From: JAICJR01 sp963848495
GTDB taxonomy: Bacteria > Actinomycetota > Thermoleophilia > Solirubrobacterales > Thermoleophilaceae
Direction: 5' to 3'
DNA: 64,000 nt
NCBI GenBank assembly: GCA_963848495.1
Contig: CAWKDV010000002.1
Coordinates: 496,001-560,000 of the forward strand
Made by a program: the position numbers and the translations under genes
Part shown: piece after piece, positions 5,550-13,844 of the stretch
How the letters are laid out: each line of letters starts with the position of its first letter
Numbering within the stretch: position 1 is the stretch's first letter
The notes under the pieces: generated by a model
Told to the model about the DNA's origin: nothing
The model's input: the letters and a program-made list of their open reading frames with translations, nothing else
Database searches by the model: none

Positions 5550-8327
5550 TCAGCTCCGAACCAGGTCTGAGTCGGAATGCGGCAGCGCGGTTGAGAGCTC
5601 ACGGCGCGACTGGATCCCGAGCTTGCTGTACACCTTGCGCAGGTGCCACTCCACGGTACGTGGGCTGAGGAACAGTCGCGCACCGATCTCCGGGTTGGAA
5701 AGCCGGTCGCGGGCGAGCTCTGCGATCTGTCGCTCCTGAGCGGTCAGATCGTCGCGCGTCTCGACCGTCCGCGTACGTACCTTCTCGCCCGTCGCCAGCA
5801 GCTCCCCTCTGGCTCGCTCTGCGAATGCCTCCATGCCGATCGACGTGAAGAGGTCGTGCGCGGCGCGCAGCTGGGCGCGCGAGTCAACCCGGCGGTTCGC
5901 GCGGCGCAGCCACTCTCCGTAGACCAGGTGCGCGCGCGCAAGCTCGGTGCGGAGTCGTGTGCGCGCGAGGAGCTCGATCGCGCGACGGTGGAACTCGTCC
6001 GCATCGGCGCTGTCCGCCACGAGCGCCCGAGCGCGCGCCTCGACGCCGAGCACCCAGTCGGTGCCGCAAGCGCGCGCCATCCCCGCGAGCCGTTCGAGCG
6101 CATCGGTGGCCGCCTCGGGCCGGCCGCAGCGCGCCGCCGCCTCGACGAGCTCGCTGAGCGCCCAGTTCGACATCTGCATGTCGGGCGGATACGCGGCTCC
6201 GAGCTGAGCGGCCGCGAGGGCCTCGTCGTAGCGGCCGAGGCCGTTGCAAAGGACCGCAGTCGACCAGTGGAGCAAAGCCACCCACGGCCCATCCCCGCGC
6301 GCAGCGGCATCGCCAGTCGTGGCCTCGTCCAGCTGCGCAACCTCGGCCTCGCGCCCGCGAAAGGCGGCGAGAACGATCCGGGACCCGGGCGAGCGCTCGC
6401 CGCCAATCGCTTCATGGACCGTGTCCTGCTCGACGACGTGCGCCGACACCGCGGCGAGATCGCCGGCGAACAGCTCCCAGCCGATGCGCGTGGCGGCTGC
6501 GAACGGCAGTAGTGCGAGCACTCCCTCGTCGCGGATCAGCGCAAGTGTCCGGCCGCTGAGCGCATCCCAGGTCTCCGCATCCCACACCCAGGTCGACACA
6601 CGCCCGGCGAGGAACAGCCAGTGCATCTCGAGCTCCGGTGACATCTGGGCGTCGCGGAAGGCCATCAGCGCCCGCTGTGCCGCTGGGGCGCCGGTCGCGT
6701 AGCCGGAAGTCACCAGTAGTGCGGCAGCATCGAGCAGCTCGTCGGTAGCGCTCGGGGGGTCGCTCGACGGTGCCGCCGAGGCGACGGCCGACGCGACCTC
6801 GGGCAGCCCGGTATCGCCCCCGAAGCGTCCGGCGTAGATGGCGGCGACGAACGCGTCACGATAGGTATTGCGAGCAGCTCGGCGGTCGGACCGTTCGAGG
6901 CGCCGGGCAGCGCGGAGCAGCAGTGGGGGCGCGTCTCGCGGGCGGCGCTGCATCGTCGCCACCCGACCGCGCAGCACGTCAACGCGCACACGCTGAGAAT
7001 CGTCGAGCGGCCCGCGCTCCGCGGCGGCGGCGAGCCGGAGAGCACGATCGGCGGAGCCCGCGAGATAGCTCGACTCCGCTGCCGCCAGCGCGCGCTGGGC
7101 CCGGCGCGCCGGGTCGAGCGTCAGAGCCACCGCCCGCTCCAGAAACGCCGCCGCGGCGGCCTGACCCCCGCGTGCCCGCGCGCGCTCGGCCGAACGGTCG
7201 AGCTCATCCGCAACGGCTTCGTCCGGGCCTGCCGAGGCGAGGGCGCGATGCCACGCTCGCCGGTCGGGGTCCGATGCGGGATCCGTTGCCTCGGCGATCG
7301 ACGCATGCGCCTGCCGCCGCTCATCCGAGGACCCCGCGGCGTAGGCCGCGGCGCGGACGAGCGGGTGGCGGAACCGGATGCGAGCGCCGAACTGGCACAG
7401 TCCCGCGTCGACGGCGGGGGCCGACGCATCGGTGCTGATGCCCTGGAGCTCTGCGGCCCGCCATACGAGCACGGCCTCCCCGAGTGGCTCGGCTGCCGCG
7501 GTCAGCAACAGGAGCCGGGTGGCCTCGGGAAGCGCCGTGACCCGCCTGCGGAAGCTCTCCTCGACCCCGCTCCCAAGCTCCGGGACGGCCGCGGTCCCGA
7601 ATCCCGCCAGCTCCGTCGGAGTGAGGCCGCGGGGGAGCTCGAGCAACGCCAGCGGGTTGCCGCGGGCCTCGGCGACGATGCGGTCGGACACCTGGTCGTC
7701 CAGCCTGAATTGCACTGCCGAGCTGAGCAGCGCCCGGGCGTCGCCGTTACGCAAACCGGCTACCTCGAGACTGGGCAGATGCCGGAGCTCATCGCCCGCT
7801 TCGCGGAGTGCGAACACGAGTCCCACGGGCTCGGCCAGCAGCCGGCGAGCGACGAAGGCGAGAATCAAGGCCGAGCTCTGATCCAGCCATTGCGCGTCGT
7901 CAACGACGCACAGCACCGGCCGCTCCTCTGACACCTCCGACAGGAGGCTCAACACGGCCAAACCGAGGAGGAATCGGTCCGGAGCGGCGCCCGCGCGCAC
8001 GCCGAACACGGTCTCCAAGGCGAGCCGCTGCGGAGCCGGCAGCTTCTCCAGTCGATCGAGAATCGTCCCGCACAGTTGATGGAGGCCCGCGTAAGGGAGC
8101 TCCATCTCGGACTCGATTCCCACCGATCGCGCGACGGTGAGATCAGGCGCGGACGCGACCAGGTAGTCCAGCAGGGCGGTCTTCCCGATCCCGGCCTCGC
8201 CGCGCAACACCAGCGCCCGACTCTCGGAGCGGCGGATATCCGCAATCAAGGCGTCCAGGACGGCGCACTCGCGGGTCCGCCCGTGCAGGGCCGGGTGCCG
8301 CGCTGGTTCGGCCGGACGAGTCTCCAT
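5550..8327 (-). CDS. LAL-family LuxR transcriptional regulator
   Basis: A 925-aa large ATP-binding LuxR regulator. An N-terminal STAND-type ATPase has Walker A GEAGIGKTALL (about 44-54) and Walker B VLCVVDDAQWLD (about 120-131). A long helical TPR-like middle follows, then a C-terminal GerE helix-turn-helix with LTAQERQIAELA and LSPRTVEWHLRKVYSKL. Such proteins switch on pathway genes when an inducer is bound. The start METRP at 8327 is preferred to the upstream frame start at 8381. It lies downstream of and co-directional with the flavin reductase pair and converges on the hydrolase trio, which are its plausible targets. Its C-terminus is nearly repeated at 34946-35158. Confidence 0.9.
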   Translation of the reverse strand: METRPAEPARHPALHGRTRECAVLDALIADIRRSESRALVLRGEAGIGKTALLDYLVASAPDLTVARSVGIESEMELPYAGLHQLCGTILDRLEKLPAPQRLALETVFGVRAGAAPDRFLLGLAVLSLLSEVSEERPVLCVVDDAQWLDQSSALILAFVARRLLAEPVGLVFALREAGDELRHLPSLEVAGLRNGDARALLSSAVQFRLDDQVSDRIVAEARGNPLALLELPRGLTPTELAGFGTAAVPELGSGVEESFRRRVTALPEATRLLLLTAAAEPLGEAVLVWRAAELQGISTDASAPAVDAGLCQFGARIRFRHPLVRAAAYAAGSSDERRQAHASIAEATDPASDPDRRAWHRALASAGPDEAVADELDRSAERARARGGQAAAAAFLERAVALTLDPARRAQRALAAAESSYLAGSADRALRLAAAAERGPLDDSQRVRVDVLRGRVATMQRRPRDAPPLLLRAARRLERSDRRAARNTYRDAFVAAIYAGRFGGDTGLPEVASAVASAAPSSDPPSATDELLDAAALLVTSGYATGAPAAQRALMAFRDAQMSPELEMHWLFLAGRVSTWVWDAETWDALSGRTLALIRDEGVLALLPFAAATRIGWELFAGDLAAVSAHVVEQDTVHEAIGGERSPGSRIVLAAFRGREAEVAQLDEATTGDAAARGDGPWVALLHWSTAVLCNGLGRYDEALAAAQLGAAYPPDMQMSNWALSELVEAAARCGRPEAATDALERLAGMARACGTDWVLGVEARARALVADSADADEFHRRAIELLARTRLRTELARAHLVYGEWLRRANRRVDSRAQLRAAHDLFTSIGMEAFAERARGELLATGEKVRTRTVETRDDLTAQERQIAELARDRLSNPEIGARLFLSPRTVEWHLRKVYSKLGIQSRRELSTALPHSDSDLVRS

Positions 8328-8423
8328 GGTCCGCGGACGGATCCTAAGCGGACGACAAGTCCTGATGAGTGCGGCCTGCAAGCCGGCGTTGTGCGGGCGA
8401 GACCGCGCCGACCTTCCCCGCGG

Positions 8424-8927
8424 CTAGCGCACCGTCCCGAACTCCCCTGCGAAGAAGACGAGCGGCGCTCCGACCCTGCGCGTGCGCAGCCCGTCCACCA
8501 ACCCAACGACGATCCAGTGGTCCCCGGCCGCGTGCTCGGCCACGATCTCGCACTCGAGCGTGGCGAGCGCGCCCGTGAGCAGCGGCACGCCGCCGCGCCC
8601 GGGCTGCCAGTCGATCCCGGCGAAGCGGTCGGCGCCGGCGGGCGTGGCGCGCCGGGCAAAGCCCTCGTGCTCCCGCCCGAGCACGTTCACGCCGAAGCGC
8701 CCGGTCCGCCGCATCCGCTGCCAGGTGACCGAGCTGCGGGACGGCGAGAAGGCGATCAGCGGCGGCTCGAGCGAAACGGACGTGAACGAGTTCACGATCA
8801 GCCCGGCGGGTTGACCGCCCGGCGCTGCGGTGACGAACGCGACCCCGGTCGCGAATCTGCCCAGCGCCTCGCGGAACGCCCCCGTATCGGGCTCCGCCGG
8901 GACGGTTGCTGAAGCCGGCAGGGCCAT
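8424..8927 (-). CDS. Flavin reductase, FMN-binding split barrel
   Basis: A 167-aa protein of the usual length. FREALGRFATGVAFVT (about 18-33), GLIVNSFTSVSLEPPL and RFGVNVLG are hallmarks of flavin reductases that supply reduced FMN or FAD to a partner oxygenase. It starts one base after the stop of the acyl-CoA-dehydrogenase-fold gene and is certainly co-transcribed with it. The pair resembles two-component flavin monooxygenases, in which the larger protein uses the reduced flavin to oxygenate an organic substrate. Confidence 0.9.
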   Translation of the reverse strand: MALPASATVPAEPDTGAFREALGRFATGVAFVTAAPGGQPAGLIVNSFTSVSLEPPLIAFSPSRSSVTWQRMRRTGRFGVNVLGREHEGFARRATPAGADRFAGIDWQPGRGGVPLLTGALATLECEIVAEHAAGDHWIVVGLVDGLRTRRVGAPLVFFAGEFGTVR

Positions 8928-8928
8928 G

Positions 8929-10146
8929 TCAGTGGAGCGCCGGCTGCTCGTCGAGCGCGTAGTGGGCGAGGTAGTCGTAGGCGCGGTTGGCGCCCAGCGG
9001 GTGCATGAAGGAGCCGGCCTTGACGTCGCGGTAGGCGCGCGCGAGGGGACTGCCGTTCAGGTAGCCGCCACCCCCCGAGAGGGCCAGAGCGCGGTCGACC
9101 ACACGCGTGCTCGCCTCGCCGACGAATGTCTTGGCCGCCTGGGCCTCGGCGAACAGCGCTCCGAGCTCCTCGGCGCTGCCGTCGGAGGTGGGGTTGCCGG
9201 CGCGGTGCAGGTCGATCAGCGCCGCCGAGCGCGACAGGATGGCGCGTGCCGCGGCGAGGTCGATCGCACTGTCGGCCACCTGCATGCGCGGGCGGCTGTG
9301 GCCGTTGATGCGCGAGGCGAGGCCGCGCCGGGCGATCTGGTCGGCTGACTCGGCGATGCCGAGCGAGGCCGAGGCGTGGAACAGCCCGGCCACCAGGTTG
9401 CGCTCGATGTATGGCGTCGGATCGCCCGCTCTGAAGCCGCCTCGGACGCCCGACTCGGGCAGCTCGACAGCTTCGAGGGAGACGGAGTTGCTGCCCGAGG
9501 CGCGCATCCCGAGCGCGTCCCAGTCGTCGTGCAGGGTCACGCCGGGCGCGTCGGTGGGCACCATGGCGTAGGCGTAGCGCTCGACGTCCTCGGCATCCGC
9601 GTAGCGGACGGACACGTAGAGATGGGTGGCCCCGGGGGACATCGTGCAGAAGACCTTCCGGCCGTCGATCCGCCAACCCGAGCCGGTGGAGCTGGCAACC
9701 GTGCCCGGCCTGGTCAGGTCCTGGCCGGTCTCGCTGATTGCGGCGGCCAGCACCACGCCCTCGCGGGCGATCTGCTCGAGCGAGGCGGCGAAGCCGCGGG
9801 CGCGACGCTCATGTCCGGCGGCCTCTGCCACCTGACGGCGACGCTCCATGTTCTGGACCGCGACGAGGTGCATGTTCACGCCGATCGCCACCGAGGCGTC
9901 GCCGCGCGCCAGCCGGCTGGATGCCACGACGAGATCGTGTGCCGAGGAGACGCCGAGCCCGCCGAGCTCGACGGGTACGGGCGCGGCAAAGTAGCCGGCC
10001 GCCTTGAGCGCGTCGATTGCCTCGAACGGGTAGGTGCGATCGCGGTCGTGCTCGGCGGCGCGCGCGGCCAGTCGCTCGGAGAGCTCCTCGGCAATCGAGA
10101 CGAGGCGAGCGCCGGCGTCGGTATGAGCTGTGAGTTCGATGGGCAT
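8929..10146 (-). CDS. Acyl-CoA-dehydrogenase-fold flavoprotein (possible monooxygenase)
   Basis: A 405-aa protein. It begins with the helical N-domain (about 1-110), then AAISETGQDLTRPGTVASS and GWRIDGRKVFCTMSPGATH in the beta domain, and ends with a C-terminal helical domain containing LSGGGGYLNGSPLARAYRDVKAGSFMHPLG. The fold covers acyl-CoA dehydrogenases and flavin monooxygenases of the DszC/HpaB kind. Strict coupling to a flavin reductase and the lack of a neighbouring acyl-CoA gene favour the oxygenase role. The start MPIEL at 10146 has GGAGG upstream; the longer frame to 10335 crosses the hairpin between operons. Confidence 0.84.
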   Translation of the reverse strand: MPIELTAHTDAGARLVSIAEELSERLAARAAEHDRDRTYPFEAIDALKAAGYFAAPVPVELGGLGVSSAHDLVVASSRLARGDASVAIGVNMHLVAVQNMERRRQVAEAAGHERRARGFAASLEQIAREGVVLAAAISETGQDLTRPGTVASSTGSGWRIDGRKVFCTMSPGATHLYVSVRYADAEDVERYAYAMVPTDAPGVTLHDDWDALGMRASGSNSVSLEAVELPESGVRGGFRAGDPTPYIERNLVAGLFHASASLGIAESADQIARRGLASRINGHSRPRMQVADSAIDLAAARAILSRSAALIDLHRAGNPTSDGSAEELGALFAEAQAAKTFVGEASTRVVDRALALSGGGGYLNGSPLARAYRDVKAGSFMHPLGANRAYDYLAHYALDEQPALH

Positions 10147-10171
10147 GGGAGAACCTCCAATGCGCTCGGTA

Positions 10172-10214
10172 TGCGGACCGTGGCCGGAGCAGCGGCTCCG
10201 GCCACGAGTCCGCA
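10172..10214 (-). terminator. Long hairpin between osmC-like gene and flavoprotein gene
   Basis: TGGCCGGAGC (10181-10190) pairs with GCTCCGGCCA (10195-10204) around an agcg loop, and TGCGGAC (10172-10178) pairs with GTCCGCA (10208-10214) outside it. There is no T tract. It may terminate transcription after the OsmC gene or tune read-through. Confidence 0.6.
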
Positions 10215-10222
10215 GGCGAGCG

Positions 10223-10792
10223 TCAGTCAGTGGCCACCTCGACGGCGACGGGGACGCCGTTGGTGACCATGTCGTAGACCGCTGAGCGGTTCCGGGCGCG
10301 CTCCACGACCTCGCGGAGCTTCTCCTCGGGGGCATTGCCCGTCACCCGGAACGACGCGCTGATGCGCTCGAACCCGTTGCGGGGCTCCGTGTCGACGCCG
10401 AGTGCGCCGCGCACATCCATGTCGCCGGTGAGCGTGGACTCCACGGACCTGAGCTCCACCTTGCGCGCCGCGGCCACGTACACGATCGACGTGGTCAGGC
10501 ACGCGGCGAGGGCGGCCAGCAGGAGCTCCGCCGGGTTGGGGCCCGTGTCGTTGCCGAGCAGGATCGCCGGCTCACCCGCGTCGATCTGGAACTCCTCGCC
10601 GCGGCTCGTGTCCTCGCCGCCCGCGGCGTAGAAGTGCTTGATCGACGAGCGGTTGTGCGACCCGTCGATCCAGCGGTTGCTGGCACGGAACTGGAACTTC
10701 GCCAGCTCCGGCTGCGCCTTGATCAGGTCGAGCGTGGCGAACATCTTGCCGGTGTCCACGCCATTGCGGATCGTGTCTGTCACTACGGTCAT
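10223..10792 (-). CDS. OsmC family protein
   Basis: A 189-aa OsmC/Ohr-like protein. PNPAELLLAALAACLTTSIVYVAAA (positions about 95-119) holds the conserved reactive Cys. ISASFRVTGNAPEEKLREVVE follows in the C-terminal half. Family members reduce organic peroxides or bind small electrophiles using paired cysteines. A second Cys is not obvious here, so peroxidase activity is uncertain. The start ATG at 10792 overlaps the stop of the methyltransferase by 4 bases, so the two genes form an operon. Confidence 0.85.
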   Translation of the reverse strand: MTVVTDTIRNGVDTGKMFATLDLIKAQPELAKFQFRASNRWIDGSHNRSSIKHFYAAGGEDTSRGEEFQIDAGEPAILLGNDTGPNPAELLLAALAACLTTSIVYVAAARKVELRSVESTLTGDMDVRGALGVDTEPRNGFERISASFRVTGNAPEEKLREVVERARNRSAVYDMVTNGVPVAVEVATD

Positions 10793-11601
10793 TGCGAGAC
10801 CTCCTGGGTCGTTGTGGTGTTCTTGAGCGCCAGCAGCGAGATGCTGTGGGCGCCGTACTTCTCGGTCGTCCGCTGCGCCCGCTCGCTCGTGAAGCGGTAG
10901 GCGGGGTTGGGCTGGACGAGTCGCAGCTCGAGGCCGGCGGCGGCGATGTCCGCCAGATAGAGCTCCCTCTGGCTGGCCCCGGCGATGCAGGCGGCCCAGA
11001 GCTCGGGCTGGCCGGCGGTGCGAGCTGCGATCTGCCGCTCGGTGACGATGTCCGCGAGCGCCAGCCGGCCGCCGGGCCGGAGCACGCGTGAGACCTCGGC
11101 GAACACGCGGCGCTTGTCGGAGGAGAGGTTCACGACGCCGTTCGAGATCACGGCGTCGAAGGCGCCGGCCTCGAAGGGCAGGTCCTCGATGCGCGCGTGG
11201 CGGAAGCTGACGTGTTCGTCGCGCACGAGGCGGTCGGCCTTGAGCAGCTGCTCGGGCGTGATGTCCACGCCGACGACGCTGCCCTGGGGACCGACCTGGG
11301 CCGCGGCCGCGAAGACGTCCATCCCCGAGCCGCTGCCGAGGTCGAGCACCCGCTCGCCCGGAAGCAGGCGCGCGAGGCCAAGGTGGTAGCCGACGCCCGC
11401 GAACGAGCTGACGGCGCCGGCCGGCAGGCGGTCGAGCAGCTCCGCCGGGTAGCCGAGCGCTTCCGCGAGCGGCCGGCCGGTGGGGAAGTGGAGATCCGTC
11501 ATCGCCTCGTTCGCCACGTCGCGGTACATGTCCGCGATGTGCTGAGCGAGCTCCTCGGGATCGACTCCCCCGCTGATTGGGTGTGTGGGGTTTGTCTGCA
11601 T
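10789..11601 (-). CDS. SAM-dependent methyltransferase, ArsM-like
   Basis: A 270-aa class I methyltransferase. VLDLGSGSGMDVFAAA (about 85-100) is the SAM-binding motif I. FDAVISNGVVNLSSDKRRVF and RPGGRLALADIV are typical of arsenite methyltransferases, as is ELWAACIAGA with a conserved Cys. The pairs of Cys that bind arsenic in ArsM are otherwise lacking, so arsenic specificity is doubtful and a small-molecule substrate is equally likely. It is the first gene of the minus-strand unit and its promoter faces the MMPL promoter. Confidence 0.82.
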   Translation of the reverse strand: MQTNPTHPISGGVDPEELAQHIADMYRDVANEAMTDLHFPTGRPLAEALGYPAELLDRLPAGAVSSFAGVGYHLGLARLLPGERVLDLGSGSGMDVFAAAAQVGPQGSVVGVDITPEQLLKADRLVRDEHVSFRHARIEDLPFEAGAFDAVISNGVVNLSSDKRRVFAEVSRVLRPGGRLALADIVTERQIAARTAGQPELWAACIAGASQRELYLADIAAAGLELRLVQPNPAYRFTSERAQRTTEKYGAHSISLLALKNTTTTQEVSQ

Positions 11602-11620
11602 GCCGGCAGCGTCGCCGGCA
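11601..11620. promoter_or_regulatory. Palindrome at the methyltransferase start
   Basis: TGCCGGC (11601-11607) and GCCGGCA (11614-11620) form a perfect inverted repeat with a 6-base spacer. It touches the methyltransferase start codon and is a candidate operator. Confidence 0.4.
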
Positions 11621-11622
11621 CC

Positions 11623-11651
11623 CCTTCCCGAAACCTTCCCTGGCCCTTCCC
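11623..11651. promoter_or_regulatory. Three CCTTCCC heptamers at 11-bp spacing (candidate SARP site)
   Basis: CCTTCCC occurs at 11623-11629, 11634-11640 and 11645-11651, exactly one helical turn apart, and an inverted copy GGGAAGG lies at 11671-11677. SARP/BTAD regulators of actinobacteria bind direct heptamer repeats with 11-bp periodicity just upstream of the -10 box. A BTAD regulator is encoded at 13833-16934. The sites lie between the divergent methyltransferase and MMPL genes and could control both. Confidence 0.6.
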
Positions 11652-11701
11652 CGACCCGAAGGAAGCTTTTGGGAAGGCCGTGCTCCTAGCTTGGCCGAAC
11701 C

Positions 11702-13844
11702 ATGAACGCACCCACCACAGCCACCTCTCGCACCACCCTCGGCGTCTTTGGACGACTCGGCCGCTGGTCGGCCCAGCACCGCCGCGCGATCTTCCTCGCG
11801 TGGGCGGCGCTGATCATTTCCCTCGGCGCCGTCGCGCCGCGCGTGGAGCACGCCCTCTCCGGCGGCGGCTGGCAGGCCGACGGCTCGCAGTCAGTTGCGG
11901 CACGCGCGGCGATCGCGCGGCATTTCGGCGGGCAGGGAAGCTACGCGCTCGCCGTGGTGGTGAGCTCGGCCCGGCACGCCGCGGGCGACCCCACCTTCCG
12001 ACATGCGATCGAGACCGCCGCGCAGGCGCTGCATAGCGAACGGGCTGTTGCCGACGTGCGCCTCCCGCGCGCGGGCGAGTCGATCTCGCCTGACGGCCAT
12101 GTCGCGGTGGTCAGCGGCGGCGCCGGCGCCGGCACGGCGGAGATGGTGAGAGCCGCGGGCCGGGTCCAGAAACGCCTCGACTCCTCCGCATCGGACGGCG
12201 TCCAGCTGGATCTGACTGGGTCGGCTGCGCTGTGGTCGGAGTTCAACGACGAGAACAGGGCGGCGATGCTGCGCTCCGAGATCACCTCGTGGCCGCTCAC
12301 GATGGCGGTGCTGCTCCTGGCCTTCGGCTCGCTCGCGGCGGCCGGCATCCCTCTGGTCCTGTCCATCTCCGGGCTTGTGGCCACCGCCGGCGCGCTCTGG
12401 CTCGCCAGCCGCCTGACCGGGATCACGATCTGGGCGATGAACTTCGCGCTGATGTTCGCGCTCGCGGTGGGCATCGACTATGCGCTGTTCGTCGTCGTGC
12501 GCTTCCGAGCGGCGCTTCGGGCTGGGCGGCGCCCGCTGGACGCGGTCGGCGAGACGATGGACAGCGCCGGCCAGGCTGTGTTCGTCAGCGGTCTGGCCGT
12601 GCTGGCATCGCTGTGCGCCGTAATGCTCGTGCCGAGCCAGCCGTTCCGCACCAGCGTGGCCGGGATCCTGCTGGCCGTCGGCTTCGTGCTCGCCGCCTCG
12701 CTCACGCTGCTGCCCGCCGTGCTGGCCACGCTCGGAGCGCGCATCGACCGCTTCGCGCTCCCATGGGTCGGTGCGGTCCAGCACCGCAGTGAGCCGTTCG
12801 CACGCTGGGGGCGGCTCATCTGGCGCCGCCCCGTGCTGGTGGGCGCGCTGGCCGCGGGACTCCTGCTGGCCCTCGCAATCCCGGTGCTTCGCCTGCACAC
12901 GGCGATGCCGACCGCCGCTGTGCTCACCGACGACGCCGGCGCTCGCGCCGGCTACGAACGTCTACAGCATGCATTCGGGCCGGGCGCGACATCCGCGTTG
13001 CAGGTGGTCATGCCGGTCGGCGACGCCCAGCAGGTGCAGTCGGCGCTGCGCCACACTCAGGGCGTCGCGGCGGTACTGCCGCCGGAGCGCTCCGGGGCGC
13101 TTCGCTCTCGTGCGCGTGCAGCCGGCGAGCGACCGCACCGGCGGGCTCATCGAGCGGCTGCGCCGGCAGCTCCCCGCCGGGGCATGCGTCGGCGGAGCCA
13201 CCGCCGAGACGCACGATCTCGAACGGGCGCTGGCGGGCCGGACGCCGCTCGTCTACGCGCTCGTCCTGACGGTGGGCTTCATCCTGCTCCTGATAGTGGT
13301 CCGTGCACCGCTCGCGGCCGGGGCGGCCGTGCTGCTGAACCTGATGGCCACGGCGGCCGCCTTCGGCGCCGCCACGCTGATCTTCCAGGACGGCGGCGGC
13401 TCGAGCCTGCTCGGCTTCAGGTCGCAGGGCTTCGTCGACGCGTGGGCGCCGGTGTTCTTCTTCTGCCTGAGCTTCGCGCTGGCGATGGACTACACCGTGT
13501 TCCTGCTGTCCACGGTGCGAAGCGAGTTCGAGCGCACCGGCAACGCGCGTGAGGCGCTCGTCGAGGGTCTGGCGCGCTCGGGGCGAGTCATCAACGCCGC
13601 GGGAGCGGTGATGGTCGTGGTCTTCTTCACCTTCGGCCTGTCGCGCCCGCTGCCCCCGAAGGAGATGGGCGTGATCCTCGGCGTGGCGGTCCTGCTGGAC
13701 ACGATGCTGGTGCGGCTGCTCCTGCTGCCCGCGGTGCTGCGGCTGCTCGGCGACCGCGCCTGGTGGGTCCCTTCGCGCATCGAGCGATGGCTGCCCGCCA
13801 TTCGCCTGCGCCACGCCGAGCCGGAGACGCCCTCAGCTCGCTAG
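11702..13844 (+). pseudogene. MMPL/RND-type exporter, interrupted by one frameshift
   Basis: The two halves together give about 713 residues with the normal MMPL layout: a first membrane helix at about 25-45, an extracellular loop, membrane blocks with FALAVGIDYALFVVVRF, then a second extracellular loop and membrane block with ALAMDYTVFLLSTVRSEF. The first half reads from 11702 in one frame up to about 13094. The second half reads in the +1 frame to 13844. The switch falls in a GGGG run at 13094-13097, where one G too many restores a continuous protein if removed. It may be a real mutation, a sequencing error or programmed slippage. The protein would export lipophilic compounds by proton motive force. 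It ends 12 bases inside the convergent BTAD gene. Confidence 0.82.
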
